Translations under genes and position numbers: made by a program
Notes under the pieces: model-generated
Told to the model about the DNA's origin: nothing
What the model saw: the letters and a program-made list of their open reading frames with translations, nothing else
Databases searched by the model: none
Shown here: one piece after another, positions 17,842-25,753 of the stretch
Position numbering within the stretch: position 1 is the stretch's first letter
How the letters are laid out: every line of letters starts with the position of its first letter
Source: Lachnospiraceae bacterium
GTDB lineage: Bacteria; Bacillota; Clostridia; Lachnospirales; Lachnospiraceae
Direction of reading: 5' to 3'
NCBI GenBank assembly: GCA_017440575.1
Contig: JAFSGY010000076.1
Span: forward strand, 1 to 57,669
Length of the DNA stretch: 57,669 nt

Positions 17842-18402
17842 ATGAAAAATGTATTGAAGGAGATATTAAGTACAAGTATATATTTATTGGTAGTGTTGTG
17901 TGCAGCATATCTGATTATTACTTATGTTGGACAGCGTACACAGGTTAGTGGTAGCAGTATGGAAGCTACGCTGAGTGAAAATGATAATCTGATTGTTGAT
18001 AAGATTACCTATCGTTTTTCTGAACCACAACGATTTGACATTATTGTGTTTCCGTATGAACCGGATTTTGCATATTATGTAGATACGGAGCCGGTATACT
18101 ATATTAAGCGTATTATCGGCATGCCTGGTGAAACAGTACAGATAGATGAACTTGGAAATATTTATATTGATGGCGAGATTTTAGAAGAATCCTATGGCAA
18201 AGAGATCATTAGATATGCAGGCAGAGCAAGTGAACCGGTTGTTCTTGGTGAAGATGAATATTTTGTTATGGGAGATAACCGTAATAACAGCTCTGATAGT
18301 AGAGAGCCTTCGGTTGGAAATATTCAGCGAGAGGATATTATTGGAAGAGCTTGGCTTAGAATCTGGCCATTTGATAAATTTGGTATTTTGAAGCATCAGT
18401 AA
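17842..18402 (+). CDS. lepB: Signal peptidase I (second copy)
   Basis: A 186-residue type I signal peptidase with one N-terminal membrane helix (about residues 7-28), catalytic Ser in GSSMEATL, Lys in YYIKRIIGMPGE, and FVMGDNRNNSSDSR near the C-terminus. It is clearly diverged from the copy 1 kb upstream and has a canonical box E (GDNRNNS). The pair probably arose by an old duplication or serves different substrates. Confidence 0.95.
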   Translation: MKNVLKEILSTSIYLLVVLCAAYLIITYVGQRTQVSGSSMEATLSENDNLIVDKITYRFSEPQRFDIIVFPYEPDFAYYVDTEPVYYIKRIIGMPGETVQIDELGNIYIDGEILEESYGKEIIRYAGRASEPVVLGEDEYFVMGDNRNNSSDSREPSVGNIQREDIIGRAWLRIWPFDKFGILKHQ

Positions 18403-18438
18403 TATGGCTGATTGAAATATGGAAAGGGATTATGTACT

Positions 18439-19200
18439 ATGGCAGAGAAAAAGATAGGCGAAATAAAGGCAGAGTTACAGGCAGCGGCTGACAAAGAGCT
18501 GCCTCTTTTTATACAGGAATATGAAACAGATGAGAGAAACGGTGTTCAGGCCTTGGTGGCGAAGGCAAAAAAGAGAATAGATGCATTGGAAAAGGAGATG
18601 CTTCGTACAGAAGAAATGAAGCGCTACGAAAAAGAATATGCTTCATATGGATATATTTGCGGTATTGATGAAGTGGGAAGGGGGCCGCTTGCAGGACCGG
18701 TTGTGGCAAGTGCGGTTATTCTGCCTAAGGATTGTAATATATTGTACATTAATGATTCGAAACAGTTAAGTGAGAAAAAGCGAGAAGAGCTTTATGATAT
18801 CATCATGCAGGAAGCAGTTGCGGTAGGAATTGGTTATGCCAGCCATACCAGAATTGATGAAATAAATATATTACAGGCAACCTATGAAGCGATGCGTGAA
18901 GCTATTAGTAAATTGCCTGTAAAGCCCGATATATTATTAAATGATGCAGTTACAATACCAGAGGTGGATGTACGTCAGGTACCGATTATCAAAGGAGATG
19001 CAAAGAGTATGTCGATTGCTGCCGCAAGCATTATTGCAAAGGTTACAAGAGACAGATTAATGGTTGAGTTTGATAAGGCATATCCGGAGTATCATTTTGC
19101 AGAAAATAAAGGATATGGTTCCGCTGTGCATATTGAGGCATTGAAAGAAGTGGGGCCATCACCAATCCATAGACAAACGTTTATCAAAAACTTTTGCTAG
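18439..19200 (+). CDS. rnhB: Ribonuclease HII
   Basis: It cleaves RNA in RNA-DNA hybrids and single ribonucleotides in DNA. The catalytic motif IDEVGRGPLAGPVV begins near residue 76, with further conserved acidic residues in LNDAV and in the KGDAKSMSIAAASIIAKVTRD stretch. About 70 extra N-terminal residues form a helical extension seen in Bacillota RnhB. ATG 18439 with AAAGGG upstream is preferred over 18412. A second, type I, RNase H is at 37.9 kb. Confidence 0.96.
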   Translation: MAEKKIGEIKAELQAAADKELPLFIQEYETDERNGVQALVAKAKKRIDALEKEMLRTEEMKRYEKEYASYGYICGIDEVGRGPLAGPVVASAVILPKDCNILYINDSKQLSEKKREELYDIIMQEAVAVGIGYASHTRIDEINILQATYEAMREAISKLPVKPDILLNDAVTIPEVDVRQVPIIKGDAKSMSIAAASIIAKVTRDRLMVEFDKAYPEYHFAENKGYGSAVHIEALKEVGPSPIHRQTFIKNFC

Positions 19201-19226
19201 GATACGCATAAAACAGGGGGTGCGGT

Positions 19227-20921
19227 ATGGATAGCTTTCACGGATATACTTCGTTGCATACAGGAATGGGGCAACAAGCATTACAGAATGTAAATACATC
19301 ACATACAACACAGCAGGTATCTTCTGACGCTATGCTGCAGCAGCTTCAGCCGGGAGATACCTTCCAAGGGGAAATTATGTCCGTAAATGGGCAGGAGGTA
19401 CAGCTGCAGCTTGCAAATGGCATGTATATGGCAGCAAGGCTCGAGGGTGAAGTGCAGCTTGCCTTGGGACAGCTTCTTAACTTTCAGGTTCAGTCTAACC
19501 AAAATTCCAAGATTATTTTAAAACCAATTTATACCAATCTGTTGCAACAACGTGTAGGAGAAGCGGCATTAAAGGCTGCTAATATTACAGTGAATGATAA
19601 AAATCTGCAAATGGTATCAAAACTGATAGAAAATGGAATGTCGATAGATAAGAATTCTCTTGTTCTTTTTAATCGACAGCTCTTGCAGCATCCACAGGTG
19701 AATGTAGATAGTTTGATTCGTCTGCATCAGCTGGGAGTTAAGATAACAGATGCTAATCTGACACAATTAGAGCATTATCAGAATCTGGAGCATAAGCTGG
19801 CAGATGGTATTCAGGAGGCTGTAGAAGATATTGGGAGATTGTATGATGCGGTTGTAAGTAATAAGGATACAACAGGGCAGAATGCAGGAATAGTAAAGGC
19901 AGGAGCCTTTATGGAACAGATTGTACGTTTTTTAGGTGAGGAAAATGGTAATACCGTGAAAGAAAATCATACATTGCTTCAAAATGCGATTGATGAGCAG
20001 GGATTACCAATTTCAAATAATGAGAATATGAAAAGTGCTGTTTTGGCTGAAATATCAAATGCTTTGGCAGAATCAACTACGAAGGAAAGTGCTTTGAATG
20101 CAGAACATGCAACGAAATTATCGGGGCTTATGAAGCAGTTGGATGGCTTGTCGGAGGAACAGATTGTTGGTAAACTGCAAGGAGAATTAAAACAGGGAGC
20201 TCTTGATGCTAGTATGTTAAAAGAATTGTTATTAGCAGAGCAGGGAATTGGTACAAAGCTTTCGACAGAAAGCAGAGATAAACTGTATCGCTCAGAGGAA
20301 TTTAGAGCATTTTTGAAAGATACCTTGCAAAATGAATGGTCATTGACGCCAAATGAGTTGACAGAAGATGGAAAAGTAAAGGAATTCTATCAAAAGCTAT
20401 TGCAGCAAAGCGAACAGCTATCGAAGATTATGGAGCAGACGGCTACACAAAATCAGACAAATACAGGGAATGCCCTGCAGAATATTCGTGAAAATGTTGA
20501 GTTTATAAATCAGATGAATCAGATGTTTCAGTATGTACAGTTGCCTTTGAAATTGTCTGATTCACAGGCGCAAGGAGAGCTTTATGTCTATACCAATAAG
20601 CGTAATCTTGCTAAAAAGGATGGGATGTTGACAGCTATTTTGCATCTGGATATGGAATATTTGGGAAATATGGATATAAATATTTCATTGAATACGAACA
20701 CGGAGCAAGTGACAACAAGGTTTTATATCGAAGAAGAAGCTGTGACATTGATGGAAGAACACATGGAGGAATTGACAGAGAGACTTGTGAAAAAAGGATA
20801 CCACAGTCAGACATTTTTGGAGAAAAGAGAATCAGAAAAAACAGTATTTGAACGGATTGAAGAGCAGGCGAGAGGAATGTCAGCGCCACTTGTATATCAG
20901 AATTTTGATATGCGGACGTAA
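19227..20921 (+). CDS. FliK/YlqG-like protein with flagellar hook-length-control C-terminal domain
   Basis: A 564-residue, glutamine-rich protein. The N-terminal part (about 40-95) has a small beta domain (LQPGDTFQGEIMSVNGQEVQLQL), the middle is helical and low in complexity, and residues about 440-540 look like a Flg_hook domain (LPLKLSDSQAQGELYVY). The position between rnhB and an FlhB-like gene matches the Bacillus rnhB-ylqG-ylqH order. FliK and FlhB cooperate in switching flagellar export, so these two stand-alone genes may form a matching pair. The function is not proven. Confidence 0.75.
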   Translation: MDSFHGYTSLHTGMGQQALQNVNTSHTTQQVSSDAMLQQLQPGDTFQGEIMSVNGQEVQLQLANGMYMAARLEGEVQLALGQLLNFQVQSNQNSKIILKPIYTNLLQQRVGEAALKAANITVNDKNLQMVSKLIENGMSIDKNSLVLFNRQLLQHPQVNVDSLIRLHQLGVKITDANLTQLEHYQNLEHKLADGIQEAVEDIGRLYDAVVSNKDTTGQNAGIVKAGAFMEQIVRFLGEENGNTVKENHTLLQNAIDEQGLPISNNENMKSAVLAEISNALAESTTKESALNAEHATKLSGLMKQLDGLSEEQIVGKLQGELKQGALDASMLKELLLAEQGIGTKLSTESRDKLYRSEEFRAFLKDTLQNEWSLTPNELTEDGKVKEFYQKLLQQSEQLSKIMEQTATQNQTNTGNALQNIRENVEFINQMNQMFQYVQLPLKLSDSQAQGELYVYTNKRNLAKKDGMLTAILHLDMEYLGNMDINISLNTNTEQVTTRFYIEEEAVTLMEEHMEELTERLVKKGYHSQTFLEKRESEKTVFERIEEQARGMSAPLVYQNFDMRT

Positions 20922-20926
20922 TCGTA

Positions 20927-20975
20927 GATTGTTTCTGAACACAATCTGTTTTTGCTTGGAATAAGCAAAAACAGA
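20927..20975 (+). terminator. Terminator overlapped by a second, competing hairpin
   Basis: AGATTGT/ACAATCT (20927-20933 with 20942-20948) followed by G and five Ts is a standard terminator. A second stem, CTGTTTTTGCTT/AAGCAAAAACAG (20947-20958 with 20964-20975), shares two bases of the first stem and its whole T-run, so the two cannot fully coexist. Confidence 0.65.
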
Positions 20976-20994
20976 AGAAGGGTATAGAAGTGAT

Positions 20995-21294
20995 ATGGAA
21001 GATAAAAAGAAAAATATTCCAAAACAGGCAGTAGCCCTAGAATATGACCCGGAGGACCAGGCACCAAAGGTAATAGCAATGGGGCGAGGTGTTCTTGCGG
21101 AGCGCATTATTGAGCAGGCAAAGCAGTCAGATATTCCTGTACATAGAGATGACAAGCTGGCAAATACGTTGTCGAAGCTTGAAATTGGCGATATGATTCC
21201 GCCGGAATTATATGAGGTTGTGGCAGAGATTCTGGTCTTTGTGGATAGTATGGATAAGATAAAGGCAAAGATAGCTGCGCATAAGAAGAAATAA
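20995..21294 (+). CDS. FlhB C-terminal-like protein (YlqH/FlhX family)
   Basis: A 99-residue soluble protein equal to the cytoplasmic C-terminal domain of FlhB/YscU export switches: QAVALEYDPED, APKVIAMGRGVLAERIIEQA, IPVHRDDKLA and IPPELYEVVAEIL match in order. The NPTH autocleavage motif is absent (the equivalent region reads IPKQAVALEY). It follows a FliK-like gene, as in Bacillus ylqG-ylqH. It may modulate the flagellar export gate; this is inference. Confidence 0.88.
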   Translation: MEDKKKNIPKQAVALEYDPEDQAPKVIAMGRGVLAERIIEQAKQSDIPVHRDDKLANTLSKLEIGDMIPPELYEVVAEILVFVDSMDKIKAKIAAHKKK

Positions 21295-21339
21295 AGAAGT
21301 TGCTATGTCGCAGAAAGTTTATAATAAAGGGATAAAAGA

Positions 21340-21693
21340 ATGAATACACGCAAAACAGGGGCAGAATATGAAGCGTTTACAGAGAAATATCTGAAAAGTC
21401 GAGGAATTAAAATAATTGAGAAAAATTATCGAAATCGCAAAGGAGAGATTGATTTAATAGGCAGAGACGAAGAATATCTTATTTTCTTTGAAGTGAAATA
21501 TCGAAAAAGCCAAAAAGCAGGCAATCCGGCGGAGGCGGTAACTTTTCAGAAACAGAAGAAAATCTGTCAGGTAGCGGATTATTATCGGTTGACACATGGA
21601 ATTGGTGAGTTCAGTGCGATTCGTTATGATGTAATAGCAATATGTGGTGATGAGGTTATCTGGCATCAGAATGCATTTGCACATATATATTGA
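21340..21693 (+). CDS. yraN: YraN family protein (UPF0102)
   Basis: A 117-residue protein with an endonuclease-like fold. Conserved KTGAEYEAFTEKYLK, NYRNRKGEIDLIG and IFFEVKYRKS place the D...ExK residues of a PD-(D/E)xK core. The family commonly follows rnhB in bacterial genomes. The enzymatic role is unsettled. Confidence 0.9.
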   Translation: MNTRKTGAEYEAFTEKYLKSRGIKIIEKNYRNRKGEIDLIGRDEEYLIFFEVKYRKSQKAGNPAEAVTFQKQKKICQVADYYRLTHGIGEFSAIRYDVIAICGDEVIWHQNAFAHIY

Positions 21694-21711
21694 GAGAAAG
21701 GGAATTTGTTT

Positions 21712-22590
21712 GTGGCAGATAAGAGAATTCAGATTGTAAGACAAGGAAATAGAGAAGTTTGTAGGGAGAACTATTTTAGAATTGAATCGGAAAAGGATTT
21801 GTTATATTTTACATTTGATGGATTAGAAAATACTGGAATTGTAAAGCATTGTTTTTCCTCAAGGCTTGGTGGAGTCAGTAAAGAGCATTTAGGAACGATG
21901 AACTTAAGTTACACTCGTGGCGATGAACAGGAAAATGTTGATGAGAATTATCGCCGTATTGCACGGGTGCTAGGATGTCAGACAGATGATATTGTATGCT
22001 CTGACCAGACACATACGACAAATGTCAGAAAAGTTACAACAAAAGATAAAGGAAAAGGTGTTATCACATCTAGGGATTATTCGGATATTGACGGCTTGAT
22101 TACGAATGAGCCGGGAGTTGTACTGGCAACCTTTTATGCAGACTGTGTACCGCTGTTTATTGTGGATCCTGTTCATCGAGCTATCGGTTTGTCGCATTCA
22201 GGATGGCGTGGAACCGTAAATCGGATGGGTGCAGTAACCTTGCAGGGGATGGAAAGAGAATATGGAACAAGGCCTGAGGATGTGCAGGTTGCAATTGGAC
22301 CATCCATTTGTCAGGCTTGTTATGAAGTGAGTAGGGATGTTGCAGAGGCGTTTCGTGAAGCATTTCCGCTTCAAAGAGAAAATAAGAAGTTACTTTATCA
22401 GAAAAATGAAGAAAAGTTCCAGTTAAACCTATGGTATGCAAATGAATGTGTATTTCGAGAAGCCGGAGTACCCAAAGAGCAGATTGAAGTAACCGATATT
22501 TGCACTTGCTGTAATTCGGATATTTTGTTCAGTCACCGTGCAAGTAAGGGAATGCGCGGTAATCTTGGGGCATTTTTGATGTTGAAATAA
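21712..22590 (+). CDS. pgeF: Peptidoglycan editing factor PgeF (YlmD/YfiH, Cu-oxidase_4 fold)
   Basis: A multicopper-oxidase-like laccase-domain protein. Metal-binding residues are in SHSGWRGTVNRMG and in the C-terminal CTCCNSDILFSHRASKGMRGNLGAF. In E. coli the homologue removes mis-incorporated residues from peptidoglycan precursors; purine nucleoside cleavage has also been shown for family members. GTG at 21712 has AAAGGGA about nine bases upstream and is preferred over TTG 21706. Confidence 0.9.
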   Translation: MADKRIQIVRQGNREVCRENYFRIESEKDLLYFTFDGLENTGIVKHCFSSRLGGVSKEHLGTMNLSYTRGDEQENVDENYRRIARVLGCQTDDIVCSDQTHTTNVRKVTTKDKGKGVITSRDYSDIDGLITNEPGVVLATFYADCVPLFIVDPVHRAIGLSHSGWRGTVNRMGAVTLQGMEREYGTRPEDVQVAIGPSICQACYEVSRDVAEAFREAFPLQRENKKLLYQKNEEKFQLNLWYANECVFREAGVPKEQIEVTDICTCCNSDILFSHRASKGMRGNLGAFLMLK

Positions 22591-22600
22591 GAATTTCTGG

Positions 22601-22629
22601 TTGACAAATGCAGAAGCGATACCTATAAT
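22601..22629 (+). promoter_or_regulatory. Consensus promoter for the tyrS T-box transcript
   Basis: Perfect TTGACA (22601-22606), 17-nt spacer, perfect TATAAT (22624-22629). The start is expected near 22636. Confidence 0.9.
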
Positions 22630-22635
22630 TATTTT

Positions 22636-22939
22636 TATTAAAAGCAATGAAAAGAATAAGTACGATACATGGGAACTTACAGAAAGTAGCCGGTTGATGA
22701 GAGGCGCGAGGGAAGATGCATCGGAATACCTCTTGGAGCTGCACACTGAAATTATGATTTGCAAAAGTAGGCTGTGACGGATACCCAAACGTTATATTGG
22801 GAGAGTATCATTTGAGTATTTTATATTGGAATAGTTCAAATCGTACTTGCTAAGGCATAAGATGTGAGTCTTGTGTGAATAAAGGTGGTAACACGGGTTT
22901 TATCCTCGTCCTTTAGTTGAATAAGGGACGAGGTTTTTT
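22636..22939 (+). promoter_or_regulatory. T-box riboswitch (tyrosine) with intrinsic terminator
   Basis: The leader carries the conserved T-box region AAAGGTGGTAACACGGG (22881-22897), whose central bases pair with the tRNA acceptor end. A strong terminator follows: CCTCGTCC... with ...GGACGAGG (22904-22911 and 22926-22933), then six Ts. Stem I includes the GATGAGAGG region; the likely specifier is TAC (22727-22729), a tyrosine codon, in agreement with the downstream gene. Uncharged tRNA-Tyr would stabilise the antiterminator and turn tyrS on. Confidence 0.94.
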
Positions 22940-23036
22940 ATTTCCTTTTCCCTATAACAGTGGTTTGTGGCAGATTAGCACTGAGATGGCCATAAGTCTT
23001 TTAGAATTTGTTTTCAGTGCAGGAAAGGAGAAAAAT

Positions 23037-24257
23037 ATGCAGTTATATGATGAATTGGTTGCGCGTGGTTTAATTGCGCAGGTAACAGATGAAGACGAAA
23101 TTAAGGAAATGATTAACAACGGAAAGGCTGTTTTTTACATTGGTTTTGACCCGACAGCTGACAGTTTGCATGTAGGACATTTTATGGCACTTTGTCTGAT
23201 GAAACGTTTACAGATGGCTGGAAACAAGCCAATCGCTTTAATCGGTGGTGGTACTGCCATGATTGGTGACCCATCTGGTAAGACAGATATGCGTAAGATG
23301 ATGACAAAGGAAACGATTCAGCATAACGTAGAGTGCTTTAAGAAACAGATGAGTAGATTCATCGAGTTTGGTGAGGATAAGGCTATGCTCGTAAACAATG
23401 CTGATTGGATTCTTGATTTGAACTACATGGAATTATTACGTGAGGTAGGGCCACACTTCTCGGTTAACCGTATGTTAGCAGCAGAATGCTACAAGCAGCG
23501 TATGGAGAAGGGCTTAACCTTCCTTGAGTTTAACTATATGATTATGCAGAGCTTCGACTTCTACACCTTATTCCAGAAGTACGGATGTAACATGCAGTTT
23601 GGTGGAGATGACCAGTGGAGCAACATGCTCGGTGGTACAGAACTGATTCGTCGTAAGCTTGGTAAGGATGCTTATGCCATGACAATTAATCTTTTGCTTA
23701 ACTCAGAAGGTAAGAAGATGGGTAAGACAGAATCAGGTGCAGTATGGCTTGATGCAGAAAAAACATCACCATATGAGTTCTTCCAGTACTGGAGAAATGT
23801 TTCGGATGCAGATGTTATTAAGTGTATTAAGATGCTTACCTTCCTTCCATTAGAGGAGATTGAGAAGATGGAAGCATGGGAAGGAAGCGAGCTTAATAAG
23901 GCAAAGGAAATTCTTGCATTTGAGCTTACAAAGCTTGTTCATGGTGAGGAGGAAGCTAACAAGGCAATGGAAGCTTCTAAGGCATTGTTCGCAGGTGGCG
24001 GAAGTCTTGAAAATATGCCAACAACACAGCTTTCTGACGAAGACTTCACAGATGGTAGCATTGATATCATGGCAATCCTCGTAAAGGCAGGTATGACAAA
24101 AACCCGTTCTGAAGCTAGAAGAGCTGTAGAGCAGGGTGGCGTAACCGTAAATAATGAAAAGGTAACAGATATCAAGACAGCATATGAAAAGGATACCTTT
24201 GCTGAAGAATTCATTATCAGAAAAGGTAAGAAGAGCTTTAATAAGATTGTTTTATAA
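23037..24257 (+). CDS. tyrS: Tyrosine--tRNA ligase
   Basis: A class I aminoacyl-tRNA synthetase of 406 residues. The HIGH box is HVGH (residues 45-48), the KMSKS equivalent is KKMGKT (near 227), and the last 65 residues form an S4 RNA-binding domain ([22 protein letters not shown]). The start [13 protein letters not shown] has AGGAAAGGAG upstream. A 40-residue longer reading begins inside the T-box terminator and cannot be right. Confidence 0.97.
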   Translation: MQLYDELVARGLIAQVTDEDEIKEMINNGKAVFYIGFDPTADSLHVGHFMALCLMKRLQMAGNKPIALIGGGTAMIGDPSGKTDMRKMMTKETIQHNVECFKKQMSRFIEFGEDKAMLVNNADWILDLNYMELLREVGPHFSVNRMLAAECYKQRMEKGLTFLEFNYMIMQSFDFYTLFQKYGCNMQFGGDDQWSNMLGGTELIRRKLGKDAYAMTINLLLNSEGKKMGKTESGAVWLDAEKTSPYEFFQYWRNVSDADVIKCIKMLTFLPLEEIEKMEAWEGSELNKAKEILAFELTKLVHGEEEANKAMEASKALFAGGGSLENMPTTQLSDEDFTDGSIDIMAILVKAGMTKTRSEARRAVEQGGVTVNNEKVTDIKTAYEKDTFAEEFIIRKGKKSFNKIVL

Positions 24258-24284
24258 TTTAAATTTAACAAGAAAAAATGAAAT

Positions 24285-24320
24285 AAAAAAGCACATTCCG
24301 GAAATGGAATGTGCTTTTTA
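24285..24320 (+). terminator. Bidirectional terminator between tyrS and prs
   Basis: AGCACATTCC/GGAATGTGCT with an A-run before and a T-run after serves both convergent genes, tyrS on + and prs on -. Confidence 0.92.
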
Positions 24321-24329
24321 AATCATTGA

Positions 24330-25499
24330 TTAAAGCTTGTACATAGAAAGGATCTTCTGAATCTTCTCGGTAGGAGTTGAAACATTTTCCATAGATAAGT
24401 CATGATTCATGAAGTCAATAATGGAAGCAAGGAACTTGCTCATATCAGCTTCTAAGTAATAAGGCTTTGTCATCAACTCAGGTGGACGATAGCAGAGGTT
24501 GGTGGTTATAACTCTTTCAAATACACCTTCCTCGTGAGCCTTATCGAAAGCGTCAAGACCATTAGTAAATAAACCGAAGGTTGTACAAATAAATACACGC
24601 TTTGCGCCCATAGCCTTTAACTGTCTGGAAGTATCAATCATACTATCACCGGAAGAAATCATATCATCAATGATGATAATATCTTTACCACGAATGTCGT
24701 TACCGAGGAATTCATGTGCTACGATTGGATTCTTGCCGTTTACGATAGTAGAGTAGTCACGACGCTTGTAGAACATACCGGTATCTGCACCAAGGACATT
24801 AGAGAAGTAAATCGCTCTGTCTAAAGCACCTTCGTCCGGTGAGATAACAATAACATGGTCTTTATCAATAATTAAATCTTTTTCAGCACCAAGAAGTGCT
24901 CTTGCAAACTGATAATGCGCTGTAAAATTATCAAATCCCTTTAAAGGAGCTGCATTCTGAATTCTAGGATCGTGTGCATCAAAGGTAATGAAGTTGGATA
25001 CACCCATCTCACACAATTCTTCAAATGCATAAGCACAGTCTAAGGATTCACGTCCAGTTCTTCTGTGCTGACGTCCTTCGTAAAGAAATGGCATAATGAC
25101 ATTAATTCTGTGTGCTTTGCCCTGAGCAGCGGCAATAATACGCTTTAATTCCTGATAATGGTCATCTGGAGACATATGATTCGTATAGCCATTAATCTTA
25201 TAGGTGAGGCTGTGATTACATACGTCAACTAAAATAAATAAATCTTTACCACGAACAGTTTCGTTTAAGACAGCCTTTCCTTCACCACTACTAAAGCGTG
25301 GAGCAGTGAAGTTCAGAAGATAGTTATCTTCTGCATAACCCTGAAATGCAGGGTCTTCAATATATACGTTGTTGGCATGCTTACGGAAGTCAATAAGATA
25401 ATCATTCACTTTTTCGCCCATTTCTGCAGCACTGCTTAACGCAACAAGCTTTAACGGTGCAACAGGCATAGCGTTTTTCAATTCTTGTAAATTAGGCAT
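24330..25499 (-). CDS. prs: Ribose-phosphate pyrophosphokinase (PRPP synthetase), divergent long form
   Basis: It makes PRPP from ribose 5-phosphate and ATP for nucleotide and His/Trp synthesis. The PRPP-binding loop reads IIIIDDMISSGDSM, where standard Prs has a DDMVDTGGT-like loop; FDAHDPRIQNAAP replaces the usual DLHAGQIQGFF-type segment, and YEGRQHRRTGRESL the YARQDRK-type ATP loop. At 389 residues it is about 70 longer than classical Prs. The chosen start MPNLQELK has AAGGATG upstream; ATG 25517 lacks a site. It is transcribed divergently from the DUF512 gene. Confidence 0.9.
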   Translation of the reverse strand: MPNLQELKNAMPVAPLKLVALSSAAEMGEKVNDYLIDFRKHANNVYIEDPAFQGYAEDNYLLNFTAPRFSSGEGKAVLNETVRGKDLFILVDVCNHSLTYKINGYTNHMSPDDHYQELKRIIAAAQGKAHRINVIMPFLYEGRQHRRTGRESLDCAYAFEELCEMGVSNFITFDAHDPRIQNAAPLKGFDNFTAHYQFARALLGAEKDLIIDKDHVIVISPDEGALDRAIYFSNVLGADTGMFYKRRDYSTIVNGKNPIVAHEFLGNDIRGKDIIIIDDMISSGDSMIDTSRQLKAMGAKRVFICTTFGLFTNGLDAFDKAHEEGVFERVITTNLCYRPPELMTKPYYLEADMSKFLASIIDFMNHDLSMENVSTPTEKIQKILSMYKL

Positions 25500-25546
25500 T
25501 GATAAACATCCTTTCATTAGGGAATATCACCCCATAGTCTCTTTAA

Positions 25547-25575
25547 TTTATATCATTCTGTTAGTGACACGTCAA
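25547..25575 (-). promoter_or_regulatory. Promoter for prs (- strand)
   Basis: On the - strand TTGACG (25575-25570), 17-nt spacer and TATAAA (25552-25547). The -35 box directly abuts the -35 box of the oppositely directed promoter. Confidence 0.75.
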
Positions 25576-25592
25576 GGAATTTCTAGTATGAT
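25564..25592 (+). promoter_or_regulatory. Promoter for the DUF512-der-plsY-gpsA run
   Basis: GTGACA (25564-25569), 17-nt spacer and TATGAT (25587-25592). The start is expected near 25599, at the base of the structured leader. Confidence 0.65.
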
Positions 25593-25600
25593 ATTAAATA

Positions 25601-25724
25601 AGGACTGCAAATAATATAACAAAAACAGTGAAGAATGCTCGCATTCAGAACTGATTTTGTTGTATTATTTATAGGACGCATGTCCGCAGCGAGGAAATCC
25701 GCAGGATTTTCGAGCTACAGTCCT
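25601..25724 (+). promoter_or_regulatory. Structured leader RNA candidate upstream of the DUF512 gene
   Basis: Closing stem AGGACTG/CAGTCCT (25601-25607 with 25718-25724). Inside it: a 20-bp arm (25610-25629 with 25650-25669; one A-A mismatch and one wobble) capped by GAATGC/GCATTC; a short hairpin GGAC/GTCC (25674-25677 with 25682-25685); and an arm 25689-25700 with 25704-25715 in which two G-A pairs sit between a GC base and an 8-bp helix. The ribosome binding site region follows after a purine-rich linker. It resembles no leader class I can name; a repeated intergenic element is the alternative. Confidence 0.6.
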
Positions 25725-25753
25725 AAAGGAAAGAAAACGTAAGGAAAAAAGAG

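Noticed and set aside
22917-23036. 40-residue N-terminal extension of tyrS
   Set aside because: Its start lies in the loop of the T-box terminator, and the real start at 23037 has an excellent ribosome binding site.
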